Part shown: positions 23,337 through 35,277 of the stretch, piece after piece
How the letters are laid out: every line of letters begins with the position of its first letter
Position numbering within the stretch: position 1 is the stretch's first letter
NCBI GenBank assembly: GCA_030686995.1
Contig: CM060704.1
Span: forward strand, 119,638,042-119,702,041
Direction of reading: 5' to 3'
Origin: Artemisia argyi
Taxonomy: Eukaryota > Streptophyta > Magnoliopsida > Asterales > Asteraceae
DNA: 64,000 bases
The notes under the pieces: model-generated
Told to the model about the DNA's origin: nothing
Seen by the model: the letters and a program-made list of their open reading frames with translations, nothing else
Database searches by the model: none
Translations under genes and position numbers: made by a program

Positions 23337-24631
23337 TGGTGAGTGCTTATTTACTCACCATTTTATGGCCAATTATCTACCCAAAACGACTATTTGAGCT
23401 AACAAATGCCAAGAAAACATGTGTTTTTGTGTTTGTGATATGCAGGAACGAATATTTTACAAAATGACGAAAAAGCAAACGAAAACCGGAAAAACGAGCA
23501 TGAGAGTAGAAGACGGTCAAAGAGTCAAAGCCGGGAATCCAATATCATTTTCAGTCCTCTATCTACTCAGACTTGGCAAGTTTAGCCCTTGGAAATCATT
23601 TTTCAGAATGGCATTTTCAGTCCTTGTAGTATAAGCAAATTACACTATTGGTCCTTGGATTATATCTTAAAAATCTGAAAATGCTACACATACATTTGGC
23701 CTATGTTTGTGAAATCCATTTCCCACAAGTCCAATATACTACACAGTCCAATTCACCAAAACAAAGTTACAAGCCCATCACCTAATATTACCCGAGCCCA
23801 ACACCACCCTTTGGTCAACGGGTCAAAGGTCAATACTAGTCAAATAAAAATAAATAACTCACACCCCGCTCCCATTTTCCCCAATTACCCCATTTACCCA
23901 GGTTCCATGAACCCTAACACTATTCACCGTTCCCCCAATCCAAAAATTAACCACAATTAAGGGTATATTCGTACAATCAAGAGTATTTTAGAGCGTGTCA
24001 GAGTGTGGCAGAGTGTGTCAGATGGATAGAAAGCACAATCAGGACAGATGGCAAGCTATAATTGGAGAAGGCGCGTCATCAGATCTAATCTAAGGGTGGA
24101 TAAACGAAGAAATGATTGAAGGAATGATCAGAGGGCTCAGATTTCTTGTCAGGAAACACACCACACGGATTGCCAACATGGCAATCCGTGGCTATCCTCC
24201 TACTAGAACCTTCACTAGGCTAGTATAAATAGAGGTGTTAGGTTATTGTAATAAGTGTGGAGTTTGGAGTAGCCAAACTCTGCCAAAATTGCTTTTGAAT
24301 TGTAATTTAGATGTAATCTCTCTTATTTTCAATGAATTTAGTTTCCTTTAAATCTTTTATCTTAGTTGTTCTTTACAGCTTATTGTTCTAATTAAATTGC
24401 TTTAGTTTAAATCTCATTTAGTTTCAGTATTGTCTCAGTTTTAAATTTACTTATTTACCATTTCTTTGCAAAGTAATATTAGTTGTTTACAATATTTTCA
24501 TAAAAAAAACTCAAAAACATAAAAATAGATTTTGTAGATTCAGCTTTCTCATAAGCTGATAAATAGCTTATCTCATCTCTTTTAGCTTAATAGATATTGT
24601 TAAATGGTGGTTTGAATTTACAAAAGTCCTG
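23337..24631 (+). repeat. LTR copy R1 (5' 1.3 kb only) of the Athila-like array
   Basis: It matches the first 1.3 kb of R2 with a few differences and carries the TATA box TATAAATA at 24224-24231. At about 24631 it jumps directly into internal sequence equal to 31378 onward, so the rest of the LTR, the PBS and the ORF are missing. Confidence 0.88.
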
Positions 24632-24632
24632 G

Positions 24633-26762
24633 TTTCAAGTGGCCGTTTTATCTGCTCTCCCCAAGGACGACTTAATTCGGGGATCGAGTCAAGCTCATGT
24701 GACTCGGTGAACAAAAACAAGCGCTTCGTGGGTGGCAACCCATGCTTATCCAATTTCATCTTCTTATATTTCTATTTTCTAACACCTAACGTGAGGAGGG
24801 GGTGCTTCTTCTACTCTTGTGTTCCGTGGTTGTTTGTGATGTTTATTCAGGATTGTCCATGATTTATGATGACTCTCATGCTCGTTATCTCTTCACTTGG
24901 AGTCTCAATCATCGGTGCTACTTGGAAATCCTATATCCGTTAAATCTTATCGACTAACGTTTTCTTTGGCATAATTAATAAACGGCCCTAGAATTTTGTT
25001 AGGATTGCCTTAACCCATAAAACATTGAGGACAATGTTTCGTTCTAGTCTGGGGGAGGGTGAATCTTCGATTCGATTTTTGACCTTGCACTTTGCAGTGA
25101 ACTCTTGCAACTCCGTTTTTCCACCAAAAATAAAAATTAAAAAAATTGAAAATTTCAAAATTTTTTTGATGAAAATGTCATGAAAAAAGCACAAAAAAAT
25201 GAGAAAAAGTTGAAAAAGTTGTACAGAAATATAATAAAGTTTGAATAAGTGTTTTGACACCTTGTTGACTTTCTTGCTGGCGAGAGTAGGAATAAATATT
25301 TTGACTTGACCGGGCGTGTTGAGCCCTAGCTTGTTCCCTTAACCAATGATGATCACATAAGCTTGTGCTAGTTTTTTACACCAGGAGCTATAAAATGCGA
25401 ATTCTTTCTTAAGAATCTGCAAGTTCCCGTACTTGACTTTATACATGCGCAACTTAAAAGCTTTCGCTAGTCTTTTACATCAGGAGCTAGAAAACGCGAA
25501 TTCTTCTTCTAGAATTTGCAAGTTTCCGTAACTGACTTTATATATGCGTGGCTGATTATCGGCTAAGTATTCGCGGGTTTCATTATTTGAGATCTTAAAT
25601 TGCGAAGAGCGAGAAATGATAGAGTTTATTTAGAAGTTAGATGCTAAACATGGAGTAGTGGTTCTCTTTAGAGCTCATGAGAGGTACTTGTGGCTTTTTA
25701 CTCCCATCAGATACGTCACCAATATATAAATAGATGTTCTAGGTTAATTAGTGGTATTTCGGTTTGAATAATATTTAGTTCTTTGTTTTCTTAAGAGAAT
25801 TTTTGCTTTAGAAGTTGGGTACATATCAAGGAACATAAAAAATAAGAGTGAAAAGTGAAAAAATCAAAAGTCAAAAGTTGATTATCTATGTGGTTTTGGA
25901 GCTACCCGATAAGCTTCCATTGATGTATTGAGAAAAAAAATCAAGAAAGAAAAAAAATATCAAAAGTATGAAAAAAGTGAAAAATGAAAAAAAGTGAAAG
26001 TTGTAGTATTGTTGAATAAGAGCTATGTATGTATCAATAAGTTGTTGGCGCGTGAGGTGCATGTGATACGTGATTAATAATCAGTCACATGAGGTGCACG
26101 TGATCGTACTCCGCAACTTATATCTTTGATATTATATGTACCCCAAATTCCTTGATGTGGACCGAATTTCTATTGCAGTGGTTCTTAAGAGAAAATGAAT
26201 AACTACTTATCGTTTTAACTTAGGTGTCACTATCGGACTTAAAAATTATCGAAACGAGAAAATATGAAGCAATTCATTTCTCAACAAAATAAAATATTGA
26301 GATACAAAACCTAGGAAATGAGAGTAAGGAGTTTCCACAAGTAACTGTTATGAGTAGTGTTAGCATCTAATTTGTAGATAAGCTGTGATCTTGTTTGTAC
26401 GCTTAGTTTGGGGATTCGTGAAAAATCAAGGATGACGAATTTTAGCCGTATGGTCGCTTCTTAATTAGAAGTGTTTCTACTCGTTGACCCTAATAATTAT
26501 TGCAAAAATAATGAAAGTTCAACAAACCGTCACAAGTATGAAGTAAGAAAAGTACAAAAATAGGAAGTGTAAGTGGAATAAAGGAATAAAAAGAAAATTT
26601 TGGAAAATGGAGCGTTTGCGGGAATAAATGATTTTATTACTTCTTTCTAACCTCCTTGCTACTTTTCAAAGTTAGTAAAAAAAGTTTTGAAATTATTTAT
26701 CCTAAGAGCGTGAATTGATCACATTGCGTGAGGACACGGCAATACCTTAATCGGGGGGATTT
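24633..26762 (+). repeat. Partial internal region, first copy
   Basis: Near-identical to 31379-33506. It is non-coding and ends in a purine tract TCGGGGGGATTT before R2. There is no ORF beyond short A-rich artefacts. Confidence 0.88.
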
Positions 26763-29700
26763 TGGTGAGTGCTTATTTACTCACCATTTTATGGCCAATT
26801 ATCTACCCAAAACGACTATTTGAGCTAACAAATGCCAAGAAAACATGTGTTTTTGTGTTTGTGATATGCAGGAACGGATATTTTACAAAATGACGAAAAA
26901 GCAAACGAAAACCGGAAAAACGAGCATGAGAGTAGAAGACGGTCAAAGAGTCAAAGCCGGGAATCCAATATCATTTTCAGTCCTCTATCTACTCAGACTT
27001 GGCAAGTTTAGCCCTTGGAAATCATTTTATAGAATGGCATTTTCAGTCCTTGTAGTATAAGCAAATTACACTATTGGTCCTTGGATTATATCTTAAAAAT
27101 CTGAAAATGCTACACATACATTTGGCCTATGTTTGTGAAATCCATTTCCCACAAGTCCAATATACTACACAGTCCAATTCACCAAAACAAAATTACAAGC
27201 CCATCACCTAATATTACCCGAGCCCAACACCACCCTTTGGTCAACGGGTCAAAGGTCAATACTAGTCAAATAAAAATAAATAACTTACACCCCGCTCCCA
27301 TTTTCCCCAATTACCCCATTTACCCAGGTTCCATGAACCCTAACACTATTCACCGTTCCCCCAATCCAAAAATTAACCACAATTAAGGGTATATTCGTAC
27401 AATCAAGAGTATTTTAGAGCGTGTCAGAGTGTGGCAGAGTGTGTCAGATGGATAGAAAGCACAATCAGGACAGATGGCAAGCTATAATTGGAGAAGGCGC
27501 GTCATCAGATCTAATCTAAGGGTGGATAAACGAAGAAATGATTGAAGGAATGATCAGAGGGCTCAGATTTCTTGTCAGGAAACACACCACACGGATTGCC
27601 AACATGGCAATCCGTGGCTATCCTCCTACTAGAACCTTCACTAGGCTAGTATAAATAGAGGTGTTAGGTTATTGTAATAAGTGTGGAGTTTGGAGTAGCC
27701 AAACTCTGCCAAAATTGCTTTTGAATTGTAATTTAGATGTAATCTCTCTTATTTTCAATGAATTTAGTTTCCTTTAAATCTTTTATCTTAGTTGTTCTTT
27801 ACAGCTTATTGTTCTAATTAAATTGCTTTAGTTTAAATCTCATTTAGTTTCAGTATTGTCTCAGTTTTAAATTTACTTATTTACCATTTCTTTGCAAAGT
27901 AATATTAGTTGTTTACAATATTTTCATAAAAAAAACTCAAAAACATAAAAATAGATTTTGTAGATTCAGCTTTCTCATAAGCTGATAAATAGCTTATCTC
28001 ATCTCTTTTAGCTTAATAGATATTGTTAAATGGTGGTTTGAATTTACAAAAGTCCTAGTTCATTTTTCATAAAAAGTAAAAAGGGTCTACTGTCTTGGCA
28101 TTTTGGTGATCCAGAGGTGGTATTGATAGGTCATATCAGACAAGAAGAAGAGTTGAGCCTATCCAAAGATAGGCTAGCACAGTGAACTCCCATCTTTTAT
28201 GCTGAGGGGAGACTCAATTGTAAGTCTGTTTCATTATTTGCTTATCTTATGGCTATTAGTGAATCTGAGCTTCTGTTGGTTAATGCAATTTATGATTGAT
28301 TGATTAGCTTAGAATTGAGTTAGACTAGTTAGTTGATTCATTAAATTGCTAGATTGAAACTGTTTGTGTCTTTTCTTAGTGTAATCTGTAGTTAAAAGGG
28401 TGTTTGGATAATTAGATTGCATAGATTAGCTGTGGTTAATTTGTTGTTTTTCTGTCATCTACTAGTCACTTAAGGTCAGTATAAGATTTTAGTTCAAGTT
28501 AAATAGTTGCTGCTTCTCCTTAAAGTCAAAATTAGGTTTAAATTCACTTAACTGTTAGCTTAATGTTGAATTCAGTTAGCATAATTGTGGTTTTAGTTGC
28601 ATTTCTGTTGTAACTAGCTTAATCTAGTATAATTACAGCTTATAATTACATCTAGGAGTAGTAATCAGCAATTAAGTTTCAGATTAGTCAAACTTGTAGT
28701 TGCATTTAAAAAGTCAAATTAGTTTGGTACTGAGCTTTTAGTATGGATTTTGATTGAACTTGTAGGCCTCATTAGTTGTTAGGATTAGATAATAATTGTG
28801 GATTTGTGTCCTCTGATAGTTAGTAGTTCAATATCAACAAGTAGATTTTGGTTTAGATCTCAATAGCTTATCAGAAAGTAGCTTATAGTTGCCTATGTGT
28901 GCACTTATGTGCCCTGCACACAGGATATGGACCCTTGTTCATGGCATCATTAGGATTAGTAGATAATGGTTTTAAGAATAGCTTTTTGGTTTGTTGCATC
29001 TCTGGTTGGTAGACTTTGAATTTCCATTATTAGTTTCTTATTTGCAGCTTATTTAGAATAGCTTATATGCCTTGCTTTTTGGTAGTTTAGTATAACTTTC
29101 TGTTTTTGAATCTAGGACTGCTAGTGTTCATTTGAGCTTATTATTGTGTTTTAATGGCTTCTCTGAGTTCATTAGGAGTTGGTTTAGTGTAGTTTATGGT
29201 CTGCTTATTCTATTTGCTTATTCTGTTTTGGTTTCTGCTTATTTAGCTTGTATTAGAGTGCTTATTACTTGCTTCTTGGATTTCTGTGCTTACTACTGAT
29301 CATATCTTGGCTTATTTGAGTTCTCAATAGTATAATACAGTAGTGGTTTCATTTTGGTTCAGTTTTGTGGCAAGTGCTTATAAATAAGCACTTGCCATAA
29401 GCTGATTTGTACTAAATATGCACTTCTGAGCATCTTTTTCTTTCCAAAATTTTTCTGCAAGCTCTCTATTATATTTTAGAATTTCTGGTAATTTTTCATA
29501 ATTTTCTGAGGTCATTTGCTATTTTTCTTAATTTCTTCTAGTTAATAATCACTTTTTAATCATTTTTTTAATTCCAAAAATCCATAAAAAAAATACAGAA
29601 AAAGCCTTGAAAAATACAAAAATAATTTTAGAAATACTTTTATAATATTTTAGAATTTTTAGAATTTAATTTTCATTTTTCCAATTTGTTTTTCTATTTT

Positions 29701-30126
29701 TCTTTATTTTTAATTCATTTTTAATTCTAAAAATAGGAAATAAATTCTAGAAAATAAATAAGAACTCAAAAAAAATATTTTTCTTTTTCTTAAAATTCTT
29801 TTTAATAGTTTTAGATTTTTAGAAAATATGTTCAAGTTCGTAGGATTATTTTTCATTAAACGTTACGTTTTAAATAACGTGTGTGCGTTTCCGTTTTCAC
29901 GTTTTTAACGTTCGTACATACCTAGATTGTAAATTCTTCATATTTTACTATTTCTTAGCATAACTTGAAATCAAAAATCATATTTTTCACTTTCCCGCTT
30001 TTCTCGACACGATTTCTCGATTCGGTTATTCACGAATCCATTTCACCTTCGCTGGGAGAACGACCCGGGAAATACTTTCACCGGTATTTCTTCGGAATAA
30101 TTATATGTACTAAAACGACTATATCA
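26763..30126 (+). repeat. Full-length LTR copy R2 (3.36 kb)
   Basis: Begins TGGTGAGTGC and ends TATATCA, followed three bases later by the PBS. Its TATA box TATAAATA is at 27650-27657. Unusually long for an LTR; the segment 28214-29817 is present only in this copy. It contains repeated TTAG/TTGCTTAT-rich phrases and no ORF. Confidence 0.88.
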
Positions 30127-30129
30127 AAA

Positions 30130-30149
30130 TGGCGCCGCTGCCGGGGAGG
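30130..30149 (+). promoter_or_regulatory. Primer binding site of the Athila-like element
   Basis: TGGCGCCGCTGCCGGGGAGG lies three bases after R2. The TGGCGCC start followed by GCCGGGGA is the pattern of plant Athila-type Ty3/gypsy primer sites (tRNA-Asp type by recall). Confidence 0.8.
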
Positions 30150-30332
30150 GTGGACGTGAGTTTTGAATTTTCGTTTTGAAAAATCGTGTTGTGTTAAGTT
30201 TTCCACTATCTTGTATATATTTTCTCTAAAAAAATATAAAAATTTGAAAAATCAAAAACCATAAATAATCTTCTTATCCTCTTATCCGTATAATTCTTCT
30301 TCTCACACCCTCTATCTATTTCATTCTCATTT

Positions 30333-31418
30333 ATGTCTTCGGTTTATCATCGTGGGAGATTTTATAATATTCCACCCGTCGTAGATGATGGAACCAAAAG
30401 TATGGAAGAATTGTTCTTGGAGGGCCATAGGCAGATTATAAACGCGTTATTTTGTAAACGTGACATCGATTCTTCGAGTGGCAATCCCACTCCGTCTTTT
30501 GAATCTATCATCCCCGACTCTTCCCGTCTTTCTCTCACACCGGTTGAGGGAAGCGACCTCGTTTTGGAAGATGTTAATATTTCTCTTAATGATTCTATTT
30601 CGACTGAGATTGTTGAAGATAAGCCGTCAGATCCTTTGGAGCCCGAGCTCAAGGATTCTTTACCCGATTTTGTGAAAAATGATTTTGATACGGCCGAGGA
30701 GTGTGGATTACCTCCTATTGACAATCCGAATGATCATGATGAGATATTCTCCGATTCTGAAGATGACGATTCTATATCTTGTGGAGAAATCGAATATGTT
30801 GATGACGATCCTATGGATGTTGATGACGATCCTATGGAGCCCGAGCTTGAAGAATTTTTACCAAACTTTGAGAGTTTTACCTTCGATACGACTGAGGAAA
30901 TAAGTGGCAATCCCACTTATCGTCATGATTTTTATGATCCGACGTTTGAAGCTTTTCATTTTGATTACTCGGAAGAGACGAGTCGTGGCAATCCCACTTC
31001 TCATGCTTTTATCTCTCTTCCGGAGTTTGAATCATTTCATTTTGATGAATCTGAATTTGAAATTGAAAAGTTTTCTGATCCAGAATATGAAAGATTCAGT
31101 TTTGATCTTGAAATTGATCATGATCCGGGTGGTGTGCTTAAAAATGAGAGTCTTAATGAAAATTTTATTCCATCCCTCCCACCCGGAAAAGATTTTAAAA
31201 GGAGCTTAAATGATAAAATTCATAATTCTATAATTATGAAGTTTTCTTTTGATGAAGATGAGTTTTTCAAGATTGTTATTATGACATTCTTACCATTCGT
31301 AACGTTTGGTGTGGTTTCTCTTATCCGTCACTCCACCGGAAGTGAGGATACCATATTTGATCCGGGCATCTCTATTTTCAAGTGGCCGTTTTATCTGCTC
31401 TCCCCAAGGACGACTTAA
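30333..31418 (+). CDS. Athila-derived polyprotein fragment (acidic linker region), 361 aa
   Basis: An uninterrupted ORF starting MSSVYHRGRFYNIPP. It is strongly acidic (many D/E/S) and has internal repeats: SGNPT(P/Y/S) occurs at three places, each with an F(E/D)xFxFD-type phrase, and VDDDPMDVDDDPMEPEL is a local duplication. SSGNPTPSFE near the start and GSEDTIFDPGIS near the end are phrases I know from the linker between protease and RT in Asteraceae Athila-like polyproteins. There is no protease or RT motif. It seems to be a retained linker with expanded repeats; whether it is translated is unknown. It directly follows the LTR/PBS leader, so it is well placed for expression. Confidence 0.6.
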   Translation: MSSVYHRGRFYNIPPVVDDGTKSMEELFLEGHRQIINALFCKRDIDSSSGNPTPSFESIIPDSSRLSLTPVEGSDLVLEDVNISLNDSISTEIVEDKPSDPLEPELKDSLPDFVKNDFDTAEECGLPPIDNPNDHDEIFSDSEDDDSISCGEIEYVDDDPMDVDDDPMEPELEEFLPNFESFTFDTTEEISGNPTYRHDFYDPTFEAFHFDYSEETSRGNPTSHAFISLPEFESFHFDESEFEIEKFSDPEYERFSFDLEIDHDPGGVLKNESLNENFIPSLPPGKDFKRSLNDKIHNSIIMKFSFDEDEFFKIVIMTFLPFVTFGVVSLIRHSTGSEDTIFDPGISIFKWPFYLLSPRTT

Positions 31419-33506
31419 TTCGGGGATCGAGTCAAGCTCATGTGACTCGGTGAACAAAAACAAGCGCTTCGTGGGTGGCAACCCATGCTTATCCAATTTC
31501 ATCTTCTTATATTTCTATTTTCTAACACCTAACGTGAGGAGGGGGTGCTTCTTCTACTCTTGTGTTCCGTGGTTGTTTGTGATGTTTATTCAGGATTGTC
31601 CATGATTTATGATGACTCTCATGCTCGTTATCTCTTCACTTGGAGTCTCAATCATCGGTGCTACTTGGAAATCCTATATCCGTTAAATCTTATCGACTAA
31701 CGTTTTCTTTGGCATAATTAATAAACGGCCCTAGAATTTTGTTAGGATTGCCTTAACCCATAAAACATTGAGGACAATGTTTCGTTCTAGTCTGGGGGAG
31801 GGTGAATCTTCGATTCGATTTTTGACCTTGCACTTTGCTGTGAACTCTTGCAACTCCGTTTTTCCACCAAAAATAAAAATTAAAAAAATTGAAAATTTCA
31901 AAATTTTTTTGATGAAAATGTCATGAAAAAAGCACAAAAAAATGAGAAAAAGTTGAAAAAGTTGTACAGAAATATAATAAAGTTTGAATAAGTGTTTTGA
32001 CACCTTGTTGACTTTCTTGCTGGCGAGAGTAGGAATAAATATTTTGACTTGACCGGGCGTGTTGAGCCCTAGCTTGTTCCCTTAACCAATGATGATCACG
32101 TAAGCTTGTGCTAGTTTTTTACACCAGGAGCTATAAAATGCGAATTCTTTCTTAAGAATCTGCAAGTTCCCGTACTTGACTTTATACATGCGCAACTTAA
32201 AAGCTTTCGCTAGTCTTTTACATCAGGAGCTAGAAAACGCGAATTCTTCTTCTAGAATTTGCAAGTTTCCGTAACTGACTTTATATATGCGTGGCTGATT
32301 ATCGGCTAAGTATTCGCGGGTTTCATTATTTGAGATCTTAAATTGCGAAGAGCGAGAAATGATAGAGTTTATTTAGAAGTTAGATGCTAAACATGGAGTA
32401 GTGGTTCTCTTTAGAGCTCATGAGAGGTACTTGTGGCTTTTTACTCCCATCAGATACGTCACCAATATATAAATAGATGTTCTAGGTTAATTAGTGGTAT
32501 TTCGGTTTGAATAATATTTAGTTCTTTGTTTTCTTAAGAGAATTTTTGCTTTAGAAGTTGGGTACATATCAAGGAACATCAAAAATAAGAGTGAAAAGTG
32601 AAAAAATCAAAAGTCAAAAGTTGATTATCTATGTGGTTTTGGAGCTACCCGATAAGCTTCCATTGATGTATTGAGAAAAAAAATCAAGAAAGAAAAAAAA
32701 TATCAAAAGTATGAAAAAAGTGAAAAATGAAAAAAAGTGAAAGTTGTAGTATTGTTGAATAAGAGCTATGTATGTATCAATAAGTTGTTGGCGCGTGAGG
32801 TGCATGTGATACGTGATTAATAATCAGTCACATGAGGTGCACGTGATCGTACTCCGCAAATTATATCTTTGATATTATATGTACCCCAAATTCCTTGATG
32901 TGGACCGAATTTCTATTGCAGTGGTTCTTAAGAGAAAATGAATAACTACTTATCGTTTTAACTTAGGTGTCACTATCGGACTTAAAAATTATCGAAATGA
33001 GAAAATATGAAGCAATTCATTTCTCAACAAAATAAAATATTGAGATACAAAACCTAGGAAATGGGAGTAAGGAGTTTCCACAAGTAACTGTTATGAGTAG
33101 TGTTAGCATCTAATTTGTAGATAAGCTGTGATCTTGTTTGTACGCTTAGTTTGGGGATTCGTGAAAAATCAAGGATGACGAATTTTAGCCGTATGGTCGC
33201 TTCTTAATTAGAAGTGTTTCTACTCGTTGACCCTAATAATTATTGCAAAAATAATGAAAGTTCAACAAACCGTCACAAGTATGAAGTAAGAAAAGTACAA
33301 AAATAGGAAGTGTAAGTGGAATAAAGGAATAAAAAGAAAATTTTGGAAAACGGAGCGTTTGCGGGAATAAATGATTTTATTACTTCTTTCTAACCTCCTT
33401 GCTACTTTTCAAAGTTAGTAAAAAAAAGTTTTGAAATTATTTATCCTAAGAGCGTGAATTGATCACATTGCGTGAGGACACGGCAATACCTTAATCGGGG
33501 GGATTT
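31419..33506 (+). other. Non-coding 3' internal region, second copy
   Basis: Nearly identical to the corresponding part of 24633-26762. It ends with the purine tract TCGGGGGGATTT just before R3. Contains repeated AAAAGTGAAAAA words. No gene seen. Confidence 0.8.
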
Positions 33507-35277
33507 TGGTGAGTGCTTATTTACTCACCATTTTATGGCCAATTATCTACCCAAAACGACTATTTGAGCTAACAAATGCCAAGAAAACATGTGTTTTTGT
33601 GTTTGTGATATGCAGGAACGGATATTTTACAAAATGACGAAAAAGCAAACGAAAACCGGAAAAACGAGCATGAGAGTAGAAGACGGTCAAAGAGTCAAAG
33701 CCGGGAATCCAATATCATTTTCAGTCCTCTATCTACTCAGACTTGGCAAGTTTAGCCCTTGGAAATCATTTTATAGAATGGCATTTTCAGTCCTTGTAGT
33801 ATAAGCAAATTACACTATTGGTCCTTGGATTATATCTTAAAAATCTGAAAATGCTACACATACATTTGGCCTATGTTTGTGAAATCCATTTCCCACAAGT
33901 CCAATATACTACACAGTCCAATTCACCAAAACAAAATTACAAGCCCATCACCTAATATTACCCGAGCCCAACACCACCCTTTGGTCAACGGGTCAAAGGT
34001 CAATACTAGTCAAATAAAAATAAATAACTTACACCCCGCTCCCATTTTCCCCAATTACCCCATTTACCCAGGTTCCATGAACCCTAACACTATTCACCGT
34101 TCCCCCAATCCAAAAATTAACCACAATTAAGGGTATATTCGTACAATCAAGAGTATTTTAGAGCGTGTCAGAGTGTGGCAGAGTGTGTCAGATGGATAGA
34201 AAGCACAATCAGGACAGATGGCAAGCTATAATTGGAGAAGGCGCGTCATCAGATCTAATCTAAGGGTGGATAAACGAAGAAATGATTGAAGGAATGATCA
34301 GAGGGCTCAGATTTCTTGTCAGGAAACACACCACACGGATTGCCAACATGGCAATCCGTGGCTATCCTCCTACTAGAACCTTCACTAGGCTAGTATAAAT
34401 AGAGGTGTTAGGTTATTGTAATAAGTGTGGAGTTTGGAGTAGCCAAACTCTGCCAAAATTGCTTTTGAATTGTAATTTAGATGTAATCTCTCTTATTTTC
34501 AATGAATTCAGTTTCCTTTAAATCTTTTATCTTAGTTGTTCTTTACAGCTTATTGTTCTAATTAAATTGCTTTAGTTTAAATCTCATTTAGTTTCAGTAT
34601 TGTCTCAGTTTTAAATTTACTTATTTACCATTTCTTTGCAAAGTAATATTAGTTGTTTACAATATTTTCATAAAAAAAACTCAAAAACATAAAAATAGAT
34701 TTTGTAGATTCAGCTTTCTCATAAGCTGATAAATAGCTTATCTCATCTCTTTTAGCTTAATAGATATTGTTAAATGGTGGTTTGAATTTACAAAAGTCCT
34801 AGTTCATTTTTCATAAAAAGTAAAAAGGGTCTACTGTCTTGGCATTTTGGTGATCCAGAGGTGGTATTGATAGGTCATATCAGACAAGAAGAAGAGTTGA
34901 GCCTATCCAAAGATAGGCTAGCACAGTGAACTCCCATCTTTTATGCTGAGGGGAGACAAGAAGAAGAGTTTAGAAAATATGTTCAAGTTCGTAGGATTAT
35001 TTTTCATTAAACGTTACGTTTTAAATAACGTGTGTGCGTTTCCGTTTTCACGTTTTTAACGTTCGTACATACCTAGATTGTAAATTCTTCATATTTTACT
35101 ATTTCTTAGCATAACTTGAAATCAAAAATCATATTTTTCACTTTCCCACTTTTCTCGACACGATTTCTCGATTCGGTTATTCACGATTCCATTTCACCTT
35201 CGCTGGGAGAACGACCCGGGAAATACTTTCACCGGTATTTCTTCGGAATAATTATATGTACTAAAACGACTATATCA
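33507..35277 (+). repeat. 3' LTR copy R3 with a 1604-bp internal deletion
   Basis: Matches R2 except that 28214-29817 of R2 is missing and replaced by an 11-bp filler (AAGAAGAAGAG). The arithmetic (3364 - 1604 + 11 = 1771) agrees exactly with its length. It ends TATATCA and is followed by the TSD. Confidence 0.9.

Larger units (their letters stand above)
23337..35277 (+). mobile_element. Athila-like non-autonomous element in tandem form: three LTRs, two internal regions
   Basis: The whole block is flanked by a perfect TSD AGGTG (23332-23336 and 35278-35282) and removing it restores the antisense gene frame. Inside are LTR copies R1 (23337-24631, truncated), R2 (26763-30126, 3364 bp) and R3 (33507-35277, 1771 bp). 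The internal region after R2 is 30127-33506, and a partial internal copy 24633-26762 follows R1. The PBS after R2 and purine tracts before R2 and R3 set the orientation. The two internal copies differ at about eight sites in 2.1 kb by eye. No gag or RT is present. The order LTR-int-LTR-int-LTR within one TSD points to in-place duplication by unequal recombination followed by deletions. Confidence 0.88.

Noticed and set aside
23419..23960. Small ORFs repeated at 26845/27129 and 33589/33873
   Set aside because: Their repetition only reflects the three copies of the Athila-like LTR; no domain, and they lie in U3-like sequence.
30362..30724. Minus-strand 120-codon ORF opposite the Athila-derived ORF
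   Set aside because: A shadow frame of the plus-strand ORF.
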